Positions 45,526 through 55,144 are shown, counted from the stretch's first letter. The stretch is DNA of 64,000 nt from Clostridium gasigenes (GCF_900104115.1 NZ_FNJM01000001.1:62001-126000), one strand, 5' to 3'. The notes: generated by a model from the sequence alone, not told the origin. A program made the numbers and translations.

Positions 45526-46665
45526 ATGATACTTTTATCAATGCTTGAAAAAGAACTAAAACAATTTTTTAGAAACAAGGGAAGTGTAATAATGTTATTT
45601 ATTTTCCCAATAGCACTAATAACATGTTTAGGATTTTCGTTAAAGGGTATTATGAGTGGAGATATTAATATTTTTCAAGGCGGAAAAGTTTTATATTCTA
45701 TTGAAAATAATAGTAAATATGAACATGGATTCAATAATTTTAAGGAAGAATTTCAAAAAGAAACAGGAACTAGCTTTGAAGAGATAACAAAGAAAGAAGA
45801 GGCAATGGATTTAGTTAATAAAGGTGAGGCAATTTCTTTAATAACAATAAATGAAAGTGGCTATGATTATTATAGGTCAGAAGAAGGAGAACCCATAAAT
45901 TCAAAAATATTTAGAAGTATAGTAGAACAAACATTAACTACCTATGCTTTAGTTGATACTGTATTAGAAGTAGAACCAAGCTCTTTGCAAGAAGTCTTAA
46001 TAGCTGAAAAAGCTAAATATGTTGAAGAAGGTTCAATTGGAAGAAATTCAGTATCATCTTTTGAATACTATACATTTGCAGAACTTGCACTTATTATTTT
46101 ATATATTTCAACTACTATAGCTGAATCTGTTTTTGCAGAAGGTAGTTTAACAACTATAAATAGGATAAGGTTATCTAAGGCAAATGATCTTAAATTAATA
46201 ATTTCAAAAGCAATACTGGGGTTAATAATAGGAATATTACAAATTACAGAAGTTTATTTATTTTCAACATTTATATTAAAAGTAAATTGGGGAGAAAACT
46301 TACCTATAATGATAGCTGTATTATTAGCACTAACAGTATTCGCATCAATACTTGGAATAGTTATTGGGTTACTTGTTAAAGAAAGTAAAAGTATAAACAG
46401 TGCTCTGCAAACTATAATTATAACAATTTGTATGGCAGGGGGATGTTATGGTCCACTTGTAATGCTTAAACAAATACCTATATTGTCAGATATTATAAAA
46501 TTTAGCCCTGTTTATTGGGTTAATTCAGCAATGGTAAGTTTAAACACTGGCGTTGTAAATAATTATGCAATAACAGCTATAAGTATGTGCTTGGGATCTA
46601 CACTTGCTTTAATACTTGGTTATGTGATTATTAAGAAAGTAAACGGAGGGAAGTCAATTGCTTAG
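45526..46665 (+). CDS. ABC-2 type permease 1
   Basis: A 379-residue permease: one helix near the start (MLFIFPIALITCLGFSL), a large external domain (about 45-180) and five C-terminal helices with EGSLTTINRIRLSKAN before them. This is the ABC2_membrane_3 layout. It overlaps the second permease by 8 bases. The two permeases probably work together with the ATPase at 44586. Confidence 0.82.
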   Translation: MILLSMLEKELKQFFRNKGSVIMLFIFPIALITCLGFSLKGIMSGDINIFQGGKVLYSIENNSKYEHGFNNFKEEFQKETGTSFEEITKKEEAMDLVNKGEAISLITINESGYDYYRSEEGEPINSKIFRSIVEQTLTTYALVDTVLEVEPSSLQEVLIAEKAKYVEEGSIGRNSVSSFEYYTFAELALIILYISTTIAESVFAEGSLTTINRIRLSKANDLKLIISKAILGLIIGILQITEVYLFSTFILKVNWGENLPIMIAVLLALTVFASILGIVIGLLVKESKSINSALQTIIITICMAGGCYGPLVMLKQIPILSDIIKFSPVYWVNSAMVSLNTGVVNNYAITAISMCLGSTLALILGYVIIKKVNGGKSIA

Positions 46666-47773
46666 AGTTATATTAAATACATTTAATGTATTAAGAAAGA
46701 AAAAAGGATTTTTATTATTATCAATAGTACTTCCTGCTATGTTAATAATTCTTTCTAGTTATGTATTAGGACAGGAGGGTGAATATAGAGTAGGTATTGT
46801 TAATAAGGATAATGGTATAATTTCAAATTCGGTATTAGGGAGAGTTGAATCTATTGATGGAATTAAAATAGAAGAAATTAAAGAGGAGGACTCTGAAAAT
46901 TTACTAGCGGGAAAAGAATTAGAGTTAGTTATAATAGTAAATGACAATTTCACAAAGAATATATTAAGTGGTAAAATTGATAATATAAATGTTAAATCTG
47001 TTTCTGAAAGTGATGTTAAACCAGTTATAATAGGCGTTTTGAACTCTGAAACTAACAATTTACAAGTGTTAAGTAAACTAGCGAATGGTGATGAAATAAA
47101 ATTTAAGGAATTAGAAGAAAAATATAATAATAATATGCCAGAATATAAGTTAAATGATAATAAAGAGAAAAGAGTATCAATTATGAGCTCTATAGGAATC
47201 ATAATAATGATGATATTAATATCTGGGCAAGTGATAGTAAGGTTTATTATAGATGAGGAAGTAAATGGAACTAAAGCAAGAACACTTTTAAGTGGAGTTT
47301 CAGAAAAAAGTTACTCGGCAGGTGTTTTTACTGTATTTTATTTGTGCTCAGCACTAACATCAGTAGTATATTATGGAATATGTAAAGTTTTAGGTTTCAA
47401 TTTTGGATTAGATAATAGTATATATTTTTTAATAATACTATTATTAGTGAATCTTTTAGCAGTAACCTTTAATTTATGTATTGTATCTTGTACTAAAAAC
47501 CCAAGTCTTGCATCAAATATAAGTGTTTTATTTATAATACCAACATCAATGTTATCAGGATCATTTTGGGGCTTTAGCATGATGCCAGATTATATGCAAA
47601 AAATAGGTAATATTTGCCCCCAAAGATGGGCAATAGGGGCAATAGAAAAATTGCAAGCTGGAGAAAGTTTAGTAGATGTAGCACCAATGTTACTATCATT
47701 AATAATATTATCATTAGCATTATTTTTACTAAGTATATTCTTTTCAAGTAAAGTAGAGGATAGAAAATGTTAG
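46658..47773 (+). CDS. ABC-2 type permease 2
   Basis: A 371-residue permease of the same layout: first helix at about 17-38, external domain to about 170, then five or six helices containing DEEVNGTKARTLLSGVSEKS and the LSGSFWGFSMMPDYMQKI segment. TTG start after CGGAGGG, overlapping the previous stop. Last gene of the exporter operon; a terminator lies about 100 bases on. Confidence 0.82.
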   Translation: MLRVILNTFNVLRKKKGFLLLSIVLPAMLIILSSYVLGQEGEYRVGIVNKDNGIISNSVLGRVESIDGIKIEEIKEEDSENLLAGKELELVIIVNDNFTKNILSGKIDNINVKSVSESDVKPVIIGVLNSETNNLQVLSKLANGDEIKFKELEEKYNNNMPEYKLNDNKEKRVSIMSSIGIIIMMILISGQVIVRFIIDEEVNGTKARTLLSGVSEKSYSAGVFTVFYLCSALTSVVYYGICKVLGFNFGLDNSIYFLIILLLVNLLAVTFNLCIVSCTKNPSLASNISVLFIIPTSMLSGSFWGFSMMPDYMQKIGNICPQRWAIGAIEKLQAGESLVDVAPMLLSLIILSLALFLLSIFFSSKVEDRKC

Positions 47774-47793
47774 AAAAAAATAATATATATATA

Positions 47794-47850
47794 AAGCATG
47801 GTAAAAAGATAAGATAAGAACACTGACTTGTTATTTATTAAAAAATGTTT
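47794..47850. repeat. Dispersed palindromic repeat, copy after the ABC-2 operon
   Basis: AAGCATGGTAAAAAGATAAG, then AACACTGACTTGTTATTTAT. Confidence 0.45.
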
Positions 47851-47877
47851 AATAATGAAAAAAATATATATAAAGTA

Positions 47878-47922
47878 ATAGGCAGATAGAAGAAAAAAAT
47901 TCTATATGCCTATTTTTTTTAC
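47878..47922 (+). terminator. Terminator of the ABC-2 exporter operon
   Basis: AATAGGCA and GATAGAA pair with TTCTATA and TGCCTATT, followed by eight T. Confidence 0.75.
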
Positions 47923-47976
47923 ATATTAGGGAACGATATAAATACATAAAACAACTAAAATGCTAGAACCATAAAC

Positions 47977-48013
47977 TTAGGCATAATAAAATAAATAACA
48001 AGAATACTTACTT
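47977..48013. repeat. Dispersed palindromic repeat, copy upstream of the Rieske/FAD gene
   Basis: TTAGGCATAATAAAATAAAT then AACAAGAATACTTACTT, ending 12 bases before the Shine-Dalgarno region of the next gene. Confidence 0.45.
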
Positions 48014-48035
48014 ATGAAAGGAGAAATTAATTTTT

Positions 48036-49562
48036 ATGGAAAATGAAGCTTATTGGATTTTAAGTTCAGAAGGAAAAAATTATGAAAAATTAAAAAAGGA
48101 TATAACAACAGAGTGTTTAATCGTAGGGGGAGGAATTCCAGGAATAACAACAGCCTACCTTTTATCTAAAAAAGGGGTTAAAGTAACTGTTGTAGATGCT
48201 GGGAAAATATGTGGAGGTTGCTCTGGTAGAAATACAGGGAAAGTAACGTCGCAGCATAATATTATATATTCAAAAATAAAAAGTGAATATAATTTAAAAA
48301 AAGCAAAATCTTATTATGAAGCAAATAATAAGGCTTTAAATTTAATGGAGAGCATAATAAAAGAAAATAATATAGATTGCAGTTTTGAGAGGTTACCTGC
48401 TTATACATTTACTGAAAGTGATGATTATATAAAAGATATAGAAGATGAATTTGAAGTTTGCAAGGCAATTGGTATAGATTGTGAATATCATAAATCTTTG
48501 CCATTGCCCTTAAATATAAAAGCTGCTATATCATTTAACAAGCAAGCTCAATTTAATCCTAAAAAATACATAGATGCATTAGCTGAAATTGTAATAAAGC
48601 AAGGTGGAGAAATTTATGAAAATACAACTATTAAAGATGTGGATAAAAGGAAATTAAATAAGATAACAAGTGAAGATGGATATGTTATTTACGCATATAA
48701 TTTAGTAATAGCCTCCCACCATCCTTTTTATGATGGAATGAGTTTTTATTTTGCAAGATTAGAGCCAGAAAGGTCATACATAATAGCAATGAATAAAACG
48801 AAAGATTTTCCAAAAGGGATGTTTATTAATGTAGAAAGCCCAAGTAGAACTTTAAGAAGTTACGAAGGCGATGGGGAAAATCTATTATTAGTAGGAGGAG
48901 AAAAACATAGGGTTGGAAAAGGAGATGAGGATAAGAATTATTATGACATTTTAGAATCTTATGCAAAAGAAAAATTTGGAGAGGATGAAGTAAAATATAA
49001 ATGGTCAGCTCAAGATTGGTTATCTACAGACCATATACCTTATATAGGATATATAAATGCAGAATTTGATAATATATATGTAGCAACAGGTTTTTCAAAG
49101 TGGGGCATGACTAATGGAACTGTAGCGGCAATGATAATTTCAGATTTAATTACTAGTGGGGATGATGAATTTAAAGAAACATTTACTCCATCAAGATCAA
49201 AATCATATTTATCAAAAGAATTTATTAAACAAAACGTTAATGTAGCTGTAGAATATATTTCTGGAATGCTTAGATGTGGAGATAAAGAAGTATCAATAGA
49301 AAATGGTGAAATGAAGATTGTTAGAATTAAAGGAGTTGATTATGGTGCATTCAAAGATGAAAATGGAAAATTATTTATAGTTAATATTAAATGCACTCAT
49401 TTAGGTTGCGAGCTAAGATGGAATAATTGTGAACGCAGCTGGGATTGCCCTTGCCATGGTTCAAGATTTGATTATATGGGAAATGTTTTAGAGGGACCTG
49501 CAATTAACCCTTTAAAATCCTATGGAGAAGGTCCTAATAAAGTAGAACCCAATATATTATAA
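48036..49562 (+). CDS. FAD-dependent oxidoreductase with C-terminal Rieske domain
   Basis: A 508-residue two-domain protein. The N-terminal DAO-type domain has the dinucleotide motif CLIVGGGIPGITTAYLLSKK (about 28-47) and GRNTGKVTSQH. The C-terminal 2Fe-2S Rieske domain has CTHLGCELRW (Cys453, His455) and CPCHGSRFDY (Cys471, His474). The same fusion occurs in Bacillus YhfW-like proteins. It probably oxidises an amine or sugar-like substrate and passes electrons to the Rieske centre; substrate unknown. ATG after AAAGGAG; own terminator. Confidence 0.88.
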   Translation: MENEAYWILSSEGKNYEKLKKDITTECLIVGGGIPGITTAYLLSKKGVKVTVVDAGKICGGCSGRNTGKVTSQHNIIYSKIKSEYNLKKAKSYYEANNKALNLMESIIKENNIDCSFERLPAYTFTESDDYIKDIEDEFEVCKAIGIDCEYHKSLPLPLNIKAAISFNKQAQFNPKKYIDALAEIVIKQGGEIYENTTIKDVDKRKLNKITSEDGYVIYAYNLVIASHHPFYDGMSFYFARLEPERSYIIAMNKTKDFPKGMFINVESPSRTLRSYEGDGENLLLVGGEKHRVGKGDEDKNYYDILESYAKEKFGEDEVKYKWSAQDWLSTDHIPYIGYINAEFDNIYVATGFSKWGMTNGTVAAMIISDLITSGDDEFKETFTPSRSKSYLSKEFIKQNVNVAVEYISGMLRCGDKEVSIENGEMKIVRIKGVDYGAFKDENGKLFIVNIKCTHLGCELRWNNCERSWDCPCHGSRFDYMGNVLEGPAINPLKSYGEGPNKVEPNIL

Positions 49563-49578
49563 AAAGTTTAAATATTTG

Positions 49579-49613
49579 AAACCCCTATAGGAATAAATAG
49601 CCTATAGGGGTTT
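49579..49613 (+). terminator. Terminator of the Rieske/FAD gene
   Basis: AAACCCCTATAGG / CCTATAGGGGTTT perfect 13-bp stem followed by TTTAT. Confidence 0.85.
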
Positions 49614-49684
49614 TTATGGCAATATAACAAGTGTATAATTATTGTTGTAAGGCATTTAAAAAAATAACAGGTAAAGGTGAAAGA

Positions 49685-50674
49685 ATGAGATATAAAATTG
49701 CAATTTTAGCAGCGGTAACTACTTTTCTTAATGCAACAATAAAATATAATATTGAAAATAATAATAGTGTTACTGTAGTAAATCAAAAAATTGGAATAGA
49801 GAATTTACCAAAAGAATTTGAGGGGTTTACCATTCTGCAGGTTACTGATTTGCATAGTAAAAGTTTGGGTGAAAGTCAAGAGGGATTAACAGAACTTATA
49901 AATGAATTGAAATTTGATATAATAGCTATTACTGGAGATATGCAAAATAGACAAGATAATGATTATGAAAAATTTATTGCTTTATTAAAAGGAATAAATA
50001 ATAAAGAAGAGATTTTTTATACACCAGGTAATCATGGACCTATGGTTTATAAAGATGAAGTTAGTTTTAATAGTTTTACTAAAAGAAATATAAATAATTA
50101 TAAGGGTAAAGAGGTAATAAGTAATAATAGCAATAGAAATAAGGATAATTTGAGTAACAATAATGATATAGGAGAAAGAGAATTAACTGAAGCTGGAATA
50201 AAAATGAAAGAACTAGGAGTTAAGTTTTTAGATAATGTATATTCTATAAAAAAAGGAAAAGAAATATTGTGGGTCTCTGAATTGATTTACTCTGATGAAT
50301 TTAATGAATTGGCTAAAGGGAAATATAATGAAAATGATATAAAGTTAGCGTTAACACATTACCCAATGAATAAAAGAGGTTATGAAGGAGATATAGGTAA
50401 ATTTCTAGGAAGGTATGATTTAGTTTTAGCTGGGCACTATCATGGAGGGCAATGGAGAATACCTTATGTAGGAGGTATATTTATACCAGATTTAAACCAA
50501 AGTGGATGGTTTCCATCTAAAGAGCGAATAAGTGGACTCACAAAATGGGGAGGCTTTAAACAGTATGTAAGCAGGGGAATTGGAGCTGGTGGAGCAGTAG
50601 AAATTTTAAGATTTAGATTTTTTAATAAGCCCGAAATAAATTTAATAAAATTAGTTAAAAAAACAAATCTATAG
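49685..50674 (+). CDS. Calcineurin-like metallophosphoesterase (YkuE type)
   Basis: A 329-residue protein with an N-terminal hydrophobic segment and metallophosphoesterase motifs: LQVTDLHSKS, AITGDMQNRQ, TPGNHGPM, LALTHYP and LAGHYHGGQW. The GNH box is followed by Gly-Pro instead of the usual acidic residue. An Asn-rich insertion (NNSNRNKDNLSNNNDIG, about 150-166) interrupts the fold. Relatives act on UDP-diacylglucosamine or other phosphodiesters. Start at 49685 after AAAGGTGA; an upstream in-frame start at 49631 is weaker. Confidence 0.8.
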   Translation: MRYKIAILAAVTTFLNATIKYNIENNNSVTVVNQKIGIENLPKEFEGFTILQVTDLHSKSLGESQEGLTELINELKFDIIAITGDMQNRQDNDYEKFIALLKGINNKEEIFYTPGNHGPMVYKDEVSFNSFTKRNINNYKGKEVISNNSNRNKDNLSNNNDIGERELTEAGIKMKELGVKFLDNVYSIKKGKEILWVSELIYSDEFNELAKGKYNENDIKLALTHYPMNKRGYEGDIGKFLGRYDLVLAGHYHGGQWRIPYVGGIFIPDLNQSGWFPSKERISGLTKWGGFKQYVSRGIGAGGAVEILRFRFFNKPEINLIKLVKKTNL

Positions 50675-50802
50675 AGTTGGGCATCTCACTAGTTAATATT
50701 AAAAAATCTTTTATTTAGAAAATATTTAGTAAGTTAATAGTTGCACCTTGGACTTTAATGTAATAAAATTAAAGTGAGAAAATTTGTAATTAGGGGTGTT
50801 TT

Positions 50803-51234
50803 ATGGAAATCAATTATATTGAAAAAATAATTGAAAATTATATATCAGACAAAGTAAATAAATCAATAAAGGAAAAGTTTATTGAGGCAGCAGTACATTT
50901 TAATATTAGCTCCAGTATATGCACAAAAAATGATCTTATGAGAATAGACTATAGATTTAAAAATATTAAAGACTTAAATGTTTATCAAATATTTAAAATA
51001 TATTCTGTCTACAGCTACATTTTATATAGAGCAGTAGAAGTTGGAAGTATTAGAGGTGAAGACAGACTTGAAGTTTCGCAGAGTGTTCTTAGTATTAGTA
51101 CTTTAATAACTGGTTATGCAACTATGAAGTATGATGATGCAGATATAATATTAGGTTTTACTGATGAAGCTATTAAGCTCGGAATAAGTAAAGAGTTCAA
51201 TGATAAAATAAGAACTAAATTAGATTTATGTTAA
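50803..51234 (+). CDS. Hypothetical protein, 143 aa
   Basis: Not recognised. A soluble, mostly alpha-helical protein with a Lys-rich N-terminus and a hydrophobic helix around VSQSVLSISTLITGYATM. ATG after TAGGGGTG. Stands alone and ends with a stem-loop at 51260-51308. Confidence 0.55.
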   Translation: MEINYIEKIIENYISDKVNKSIKEKFIEAAVHFNISSSICTKNDLMRIDYRFKNIKDLNVYQIFKIYSVYSYILYRAVEVGSIRGEDRLEVSQSVLSISTLITGYATMKYDDADIILGFTDEAIKLGISKEFNDKIRTKLDLC

Positions 51235-51259
51235 AATAGAAAATTAAAATAAATTTATA

Positions 51260-51308
51260 AAAATATCCAAGAAATACTTATATTAAAGTAGTGTTTTTTG
51301 GATATTTT
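51260..51308 (+). terminator. Stem-loop after the 143-aa gene
   Basis: AAAATATCCAAGAAATAC / GTGTTTTTTGGATATTTT stem with G-U pairs. The remaining bases to 51657 are AT-rich; I see no gene or riboswitch, only a TATAAT-like box near 51460 and an unused AAAGGAGAG near 51580. Confidence 0.55.
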
Positions 51309-51657
51309 TGTTAGACAGGTTAAAGACTATGACTATTTATTTTTTTGGACCTCCAGTAGTAGTTTTATTTAAAAATATTTTTAGTATGTCAATATTTAAT
51401 ATATAAAAAAATGTTGGGAATATTTTAAAGTTTAATAAAATAGTATGTTATATTATGGTATAATAATATTCATAAAGTTCTATGCAAAGGATTACAGGAA
51501 ATAGGATAAAAAAGTAAATAGGTTAAATTTAATCTAAAAGAAACATGTGTTACAGTGTTTTAAAATAAAAATAAAAAAAAGGAGAGTTTACATAAAAAAA
51601 GTAGCATTATAATAAACTAGTATTTAGAGTATTATAATTTTTTATGTAATAAATTAT

Positions 51658-53142
51658 ATGATTAATAAAAAAAATATTTACAGTATAATTCCCGTAATAA
51701 TAATAATAAACTTATTATTATTTGTTAAAATGAATGAATTTATTATTGTTAATGGGGCAGTCATTATATATATTATCATTAAATTAATAATGAGTAGAAA
51801 TAATAAAAATATAAGTGATAATTCAAGCTTAGTTATACAAGATAATAGTAATGAAAACTCAGTTACTTTAAAGAAATCACTTTTAAAGTTGGATGAAACA
51901 GGTGCTAAAATATTTATGGCTCATGGAGGATTAAATAAAGTATCATCAGAAATTAATGAGTGTTCAAAGAAAATTTTAAACTTAACAGAAGATAATAATA
52001 AAAGTGTAAATAGTTTAGATAATTCATTTAAAGTAATACAAAGCAAAATAAATACAATGGATAGTATTCTAAATGAAGTGAATTATGCTGCAAACACAAG
52101 CGAACAAACTATTTTAATAGAGGGAAAAAGATTAAAAGACGTAGAAAAGACTGTGGAAGAACTTAAAGAGTATTATAGAAATATATTAGATCTTTGTATT
52201 AAATTAAATAAGTCCTTTGATGAAATATATAGATCTACATCAAGTATTAGTGAAATTGCAAAGCAAACAAATCTTTTAGCTTTAAATGCTACTATTGAAG
52301 CGGCTAGAGCTGGAGAAAATGGAAGAGGATTTTCTGTAGTTGCAAGTGAAATTAAAAAGCTATCCACATCATCAGGAATTTTTAGTTCTAATATAAGTAA
52401 ACAGCTAAATATAATGAAGAAAGAGATAAGTACATTAAACTCAACTTCAGAAGAAACACAAGAAGTCATTAATATAACAGCTGAATCAGTATATAATTTA
52501 TCAGCTTCATTTAATTCTATAGTAATAAATAGTAAAGAATTGAAAGAAAAAACACATAGAGTAAAAGAAAACTCGATAAATATTGTTGGAATGGCTAAGG
52601 ATATAGAAAATGTTACAGAAGGGTTAAGGGAATCACATTGTACAACCTTATCAACAGTTCAACAAGTTGGTATGGATATAGATATACAACAAAATATACT
52701 TAAAGATTTTTCTAGCATAATGGAAGAATTAACAGGTAGCTCTAATGCATTACTTGACTTGTCATTTGGTAAGGATTTAACTAGCAAATTAGAAGATATA
52801 TGCATGAAGGTATGTAATACAGATATTAAAAAAGATATAAAGGCCCTAAGAAATTTTGCAAAAGAATTGGGAGTGAACGGTATTTATTATAGTAATTCTA
52901 AAGGGTGTTTTGAACATGCATCAGAACCAGTAGATAATAGTTTTAATATTTTTGAAATAAACAAAGATTATTATAGCTTTTTTAAAAGTGATAAAAAATA
53001 TAAACTTTATCCATTATCTAAAAGGTTTGATAATGGGAAGACATCAATGTATCTAATTACAAAAAGACAAGATAAACCTGGAATAGTTTCAATAGAAATT
53101 TATCTAGAATCTTTATTTAAATTAAGTGAAATGGAGAGTTAA
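51658..53142 (+). CDS. Methyl-accepting chemotaxis-like signalling protein
   Basis: A 494-residue protein with two N-terminal membrane helices (about 8-46) and almost no external part, a long coiled-coil signalling domain with the hairpin tip [20 protein letters not shown] (about 200-220), and a C-terminal globular domain (about 395-490) of unknown type with [17 protein letters not shown]. The sensor therefore seems to be cytoplasmic and at the C-terminus. The predicted ATG has no ribosome site; AAAGGAGAG lies about 70 bases upstream without a usable start. Confidence 0.75.
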   Translation: MINKKNIYSIIPVIIIINLLLFVKMNEFIIVNGAVIIYIIIKLIMSRNNKNISDNSSLVIQDNSNENSVTLKKSLLKLDETGAKIFMAHGGLNKVSSEINECSKKILNLTEDNNKSVNSLDNSFKVIQSKINTMDSILNEVNYAANTSEQTILIEGKRLKDVEKTVEELKEYYRNILDLCIKLNKSFDEIYRSTSSISEIAKQTNLLALNATIEAARAGENGRGFSVVASEIKKLSTSSGIFSSNISKQLNIMKKEISTLNSTSEETQEVINITAESVYNLSASFNSIVINSKELKEKTHRVKENSINIVGMAKDIENVTEGLRESHCTTLSTVQQVGMDIDIQQNILKDFSSIMEELTGSSNALLDLSFGKDLTSKLEDICMKVCNTDIKKDIKALRNFAKELGVNGIYYSNSKGCFEHASEPVDNSFNIFEINKDYYSFFKSDKKYKLYPLSKRFDNGKTSMYLITKRQDKPGIVSIEIYLESLFKLSEMES

Positions 53143-53205
53143 AGAAAAATAAAGCAGAGTTTGATTAGTTATTTTTGAACATCCATAATCTAGAATATAA
53201 TAAAA

Positions 53206-53243
53206 TAGAGCCTGGTATCCGGCGAAGGACTGACCAGGCTCTA
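53206..53243 (+). ncRNA. GC-rich stem-loop, possible small RNA or attenuator
   Basis: TAGAGCCTGGT pairs perfectly with ACCAGGCTCTA; the 16-base loop can form an inner TCC/GGA pair. Unusually GC-rich for this DNA and without a T run. It lies in a 330-base gap upstream of rubrerythrin. Confidence 0.3.
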
Positions 53244-53369
53244 TAAGTAATTAGCACTTTTATGCCAACTGCTCGTTTATAATAACATGGATAGGAATTA
53301 AAAGCAATAAAAAAGTTAACGAAAATACATTTTATGCTGAAATAGATAATAGGTAAGTTAATATATCAA

Positions 53370-53411
53370 ATAACAATTATTATTGACTAACGATAAGAGG
53401 AAAGGTATACT
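53370..53411 (+). promoter_or_regulatory. Rubrerythrin promoter with PerR-like box
   Basis: TTGACT (53383-53388), 17 bases, TATACT (53406-53411). ATAACAATTATTATTG (53370-53385) overlaps the -35 and loosely resembles the PerR box TTATAATNATTATAA. Confidence 0.5.
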
Positions 53412-53471
53412 TAAAATAGTAATAATATTAAAAAAATTTAAAATATTATGAAAATAAGGAGTGGGGAAATA

Positions 53472-54059
53472 ATGAAAAAATTAAATGGAACTAATACCGC
53501 AATTAACTTAATGAAATCTTTTGCTGGAGAGTCACAAGCTAGAAATAGATATACTTTCTTTGCAAGTGTTGCAAAAAAAGAAGGATATATTCAAATAGCA
53601 AAGATTTTTGAAGAAACAGCAGCACAGGAAAAAGAGCATGGTGAAAGATTCTATAAGTTCTTAAAGGATGATTTTTCAAATGAGACAATTGAAATAACAG
53701 CATCATTTCCAGTTGCATTACATACAAGCACTGTAGAAAATTTAAAGTCAGCAGCTGCTGGTGAAAATGAAGAATGGGTGGATCTATATCCAAAGTTTGC
53801 AAAGGTTGCTAGAGAAGAAGGGTTCCTAGCTATTGCAGCTGCATTTGAAAATATAGCGACAGTAGAAAAATGGCATGAAGATAGATATTTAAAATTAGCT
53901 AAAAATATAGAAACATCAAAAGTCTTTAAAAAAGATGAAGTTAACATGTGGCAATGTCAAAATTGTGGATATATATATGAAGGGGAAGAAGCTCCAACAG
54001 TGTGTCCAGCGTGTATTCACCCACAAGGATATTTTAAAATATTTACACAAGATTATTAG
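53472..54059 (+). CDS. rbr: Rubrerythrin
   Basis: A 195-residue peroxidase of anaerobes. The ferritin-like part carries the di-iron ligands in FAGESQARNRY, EETAAQEKEHGERF, AREEGFLAIAAAFENIA and EKWHEDRY; the C-terminus is a rubredoxin domain with CQNCGYIYEG and CPACIHP. It reduces hydrogen peroxide to water using electrons passed through the rubredoxin centre. Start at 53472 after AAGGAG; an upstream in-frame ATG is rejected. The reductase gene 35-45 bases downstream could supply electrons. Confidence 0.95.
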   Translation: MKKLNGTNTAINLMKSFAGESQARNRYTFFASVAKKEGYIQIAKIFEETAAQEKEHGERFYKFLKDDFSNETIEITASFPVALHTSTVENLKSAAAGENEEWVDLYPKFAKVAREEGFLAIAAAFENIATVEKWHEDRYLKLAKNIETSKVFKKDEVNMWQCQNCGYIYEGEEAPTVCPACIHPQGYFKIFTQDY

Positions 54060-54094
54060 AAGTTAACAAAAAAATATATTTAAATTTAGAAGGA

Positions 54095-54949
54095 GTGATA
54101 GATATTAATACTATAAAAGATGTTTATAAAAAAGATAATGCTGCGGACATGGAAGAAATAATACAAAAATATTCTAATACATCTAGTGCAGAATTAGAGT
54201 ATGCTAAATCATGGACTGGTTTCAAGGATCTAATATTAGTAGATAAAGTTAAAGAATGTAATGATATAATATCATTTTATTTTAAAGATAAAGAAGGGAA
54301 AAAATTAATTAAGCATATAGCAGGTCAATATTTGCCTATTAAAATTAAAAGCAATGATGATAAATATAATAATGAAATAAGAACATATACCTTATCAATG
54401 AAGCCTAATGAGCATATTTATAGAATAAGTGTGAAAAAAGTAGAGGGTGGATTAATAAGTTCTTATTTACATGATGAGTTAGAGATTGGACATGCTATTG
54501 AAGCTATGGTTCCAGCCGGATTATTTACATTAGAAAATAATAAAAAGCCTGTTGTTTTAATTTCAGCAGGAATTGGAATTACGCCTTTGATTTCTATGTT
54601 ATATGACGCAATTGAAGATAAAAAGAATATAACGTTTATTCAAGCAGTTCAAAATTCGAAAATTCAACCATTTAAGTATGATATTAAGAAGATGGAAGAA
54701 ATTATAAAATTAAAAAGTTATGTATTTTACAGCAATCCTTTGGAAGTAGATGAAAAAGGAAAAGATTACTATGTTGAAGGTTTCATAGGGAAAGAATGGA
54801 TAGAAAATAATTTGGATTTAAATAGTGAATTTTATTTCTGTGGACCACCAATATTTATGAAAATATTAAATAAAGCTCTTATAGAATTAGGAGTTAATAG
54901 AGAAAATATACATTTCGAATTCTTTGGAGAGCCACAATCTATGGAATAA
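54095..54949 (+). CDS. FAD/NAD(P)H reductase (flavohemoprotein-reductase-like)
   Basis: About 281-284 residues of ferredoxin-reductase fold: FAD site RTYTLSMKP, VEGGLISSYLHDEL, NAD(P) site VLISAGIGITPLISMLYDAI and the C-terminal YFCGPPIFMKIL. It resembles the reductase half of flavohemoprotein Hmp without the globin. The N-terminal 40 residues have no clear domain. The start is odd: AAGGAG (54090-54095) overlaps the GTG at 54095, and the codon at the normal 8-base distance is ATT (54104). The first in-frame ATG is much further in and has no ribosome site. It probably shares the rubrerythrin transcript and may reduce it. Confidence 0.8.
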   Translation: MIDINTIKDVYKKDNAADMEEIIQKYSNTSSAELEYAKSWTGFKDLILVDKVKECNDIISFYFKDKEGKKLIKHIAGQYLPIKIKSNDDKYNNEIRTYTLSMKPNEHIYRISVKKVEGGLISSYLHDELEIGHAIEAMVPAGLFTLENNKKPVVLISAGIGITPLISMLYDAIEDKKNITFIQAVQNSKIQPFKYDIKKMEEIIKLKSYVFYSNPLEVDEKGKDYYVEGFIGKEWIENNLDLNSEFYFCGPPIFMKILNKALIELGVNRENIHFEFFGEPQSME

Positions 54950-55010
54950 TGAATAAATATATTGGTATAGTTAATAAGTAATATTCAAATAAAGTTTAAT
55001 ATTAAGATGG

Positions 55011-55037
55011 AAATAGGGTGTGTGAAACACCCTATTT
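55011..55037 (+). terminator. Terminator of the rbr-reductase operon
   Basis: AAATAGGGTGT / ACACCCTATTT stem around GTGAA, followed by T. Confidence 0.85.
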
Positions 55038-55072
55038 TTTTATTGAGTTTAGACATGATGAAACAAATACAA

Positions 55073-55107
55073 GTCACCTTATTGTTATTTATTTGACCAT
55101 GTCTTAA
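55073..55107. repeat. Dispersed palindromic repeat, partial copy before the MATE gene
   Basis: TCACCTTATTGTTATTTATT then TGACCATGTCTTAA; right-arm sequence only. Confidence 0.4.
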
Positions 55108-55144
55108 TAGAAAAAAGATCATATAAATTATTTAAAAAAAGAGG

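Noticed and set aside
51340-51657. Possible riboswitch upstream of the chemoreceptor-like gene
   Set aside because: GCAAAGG near 51484 briefly recalled c-di-GMP leaders, but the paired regions and other conserved blocks are absent.
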